A stretch of 64,000 bases of DNA from Bombus terrestris. Its lineage: Eukaryota > Arthropoda > Insecta > Hymenoptera > Apidae. The DNA lies in contig NC_063279.1 of the NCBI RefSeq assembly GCF_910591885.1, positions 6,696,001-6,760,000 of the forward strand. Reading direction: 5' to 3'. Of this stretch, positions 63,948-64,000 are shown in pieces. The notes beneath the pieces were generated by a model. The model made no database searches, was not told where the DNA came from, and saw nothing but the letters and a program-made list of their open reading frames with translations. Position numbers and translations under genes: made by a program. Position 1 is the first letter of the stretch; each line of letters opens with the position of its first letter.

Positions 63948-64000
63948 GTGCCATTTAGAAATCTTCTATTTCATTCAATATTTTATGAGACTAACTTTTG

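Overview
The window looks like nuclear DNA of an insect, most likely a hymenopteran and probably a bee. It is strongly AT-rich yet keeps many CpG dinucleotides. It has short GT-AG introns inside compact genes and very long gene-poor gaps. The encoded proteins (a wunen-type lipid phosphatase, an insect-type lipase, a Spn4-like serpin) are of insect type. Species cannot be read from the sequence.

Layout: (1) 1-4447, the last three coding exons of a plus-strand PAP2 phospholipid phosphatase; its 5' part lies outside. (2) 4448-17500, a long gene-poor stretch with a hairpin-type MITE candidate near 16.1 kb. (3) 17.5-24.4 kb, a tight cluster: a 95-residue type II membrane microprotein (+), lysosomal heparan sulfamidase SGSH (-, ten coding exons), phosphomannomutase (+, four exons) and a mitochondrial AUH-like enoyl-CoA hydratase (-, two exons). 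SGSH and PMM are divergent around a shared 0.7 kb promoter; PMM and the hydratase are convergent. (4) 24.4-29.9 kb, repeats, including a 0.4 kb foldback element and diverged repeated segments. (5) 29.9-39.1 kb, a minus-strand gene for a group-7-allergen-like (TULIP-type) protein whose domain is split by about 130 residues of Lys/Asn/Ser-rich sequence; its last exon lies about 6.7 kb from the preceding one. (6) 47.0-51.9 kb, a minus-strand gene for a secreted poly-aspartate protein with a basic tail, with a TATA promoter and a noncoding first exon. (7) 54.3-54.75 kb, two diverged copies of a coding-like module. (8) 57.8-59.6 kb, an eight-exon serpin ending in KDEL with a furin-type RLRR in its reactive loop. 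(9) 62.8-64.0 kb, the 5' part of a secreted insect lipase running off the right edge.

Functionally the window mixes housekeeping glycan metabolism (SGSH, PMM), mitochondrial leucine or fatty acid catabolism, lipid signalling (PAP2), lipid hydrolysis, ER proprotein-convertase control (the serpin), and two lineage-specific low-complexity genes. The most distinctive items are the KDEL/RLRR serpin, the Lys-rich allergen-7-like protein, the poly-Asp secreted protein and the duplicated VES-NDFADCT module. Exon joins were worked out by hand from splice sites, reading phase and family resemblance; none is confirmed by transcripts.
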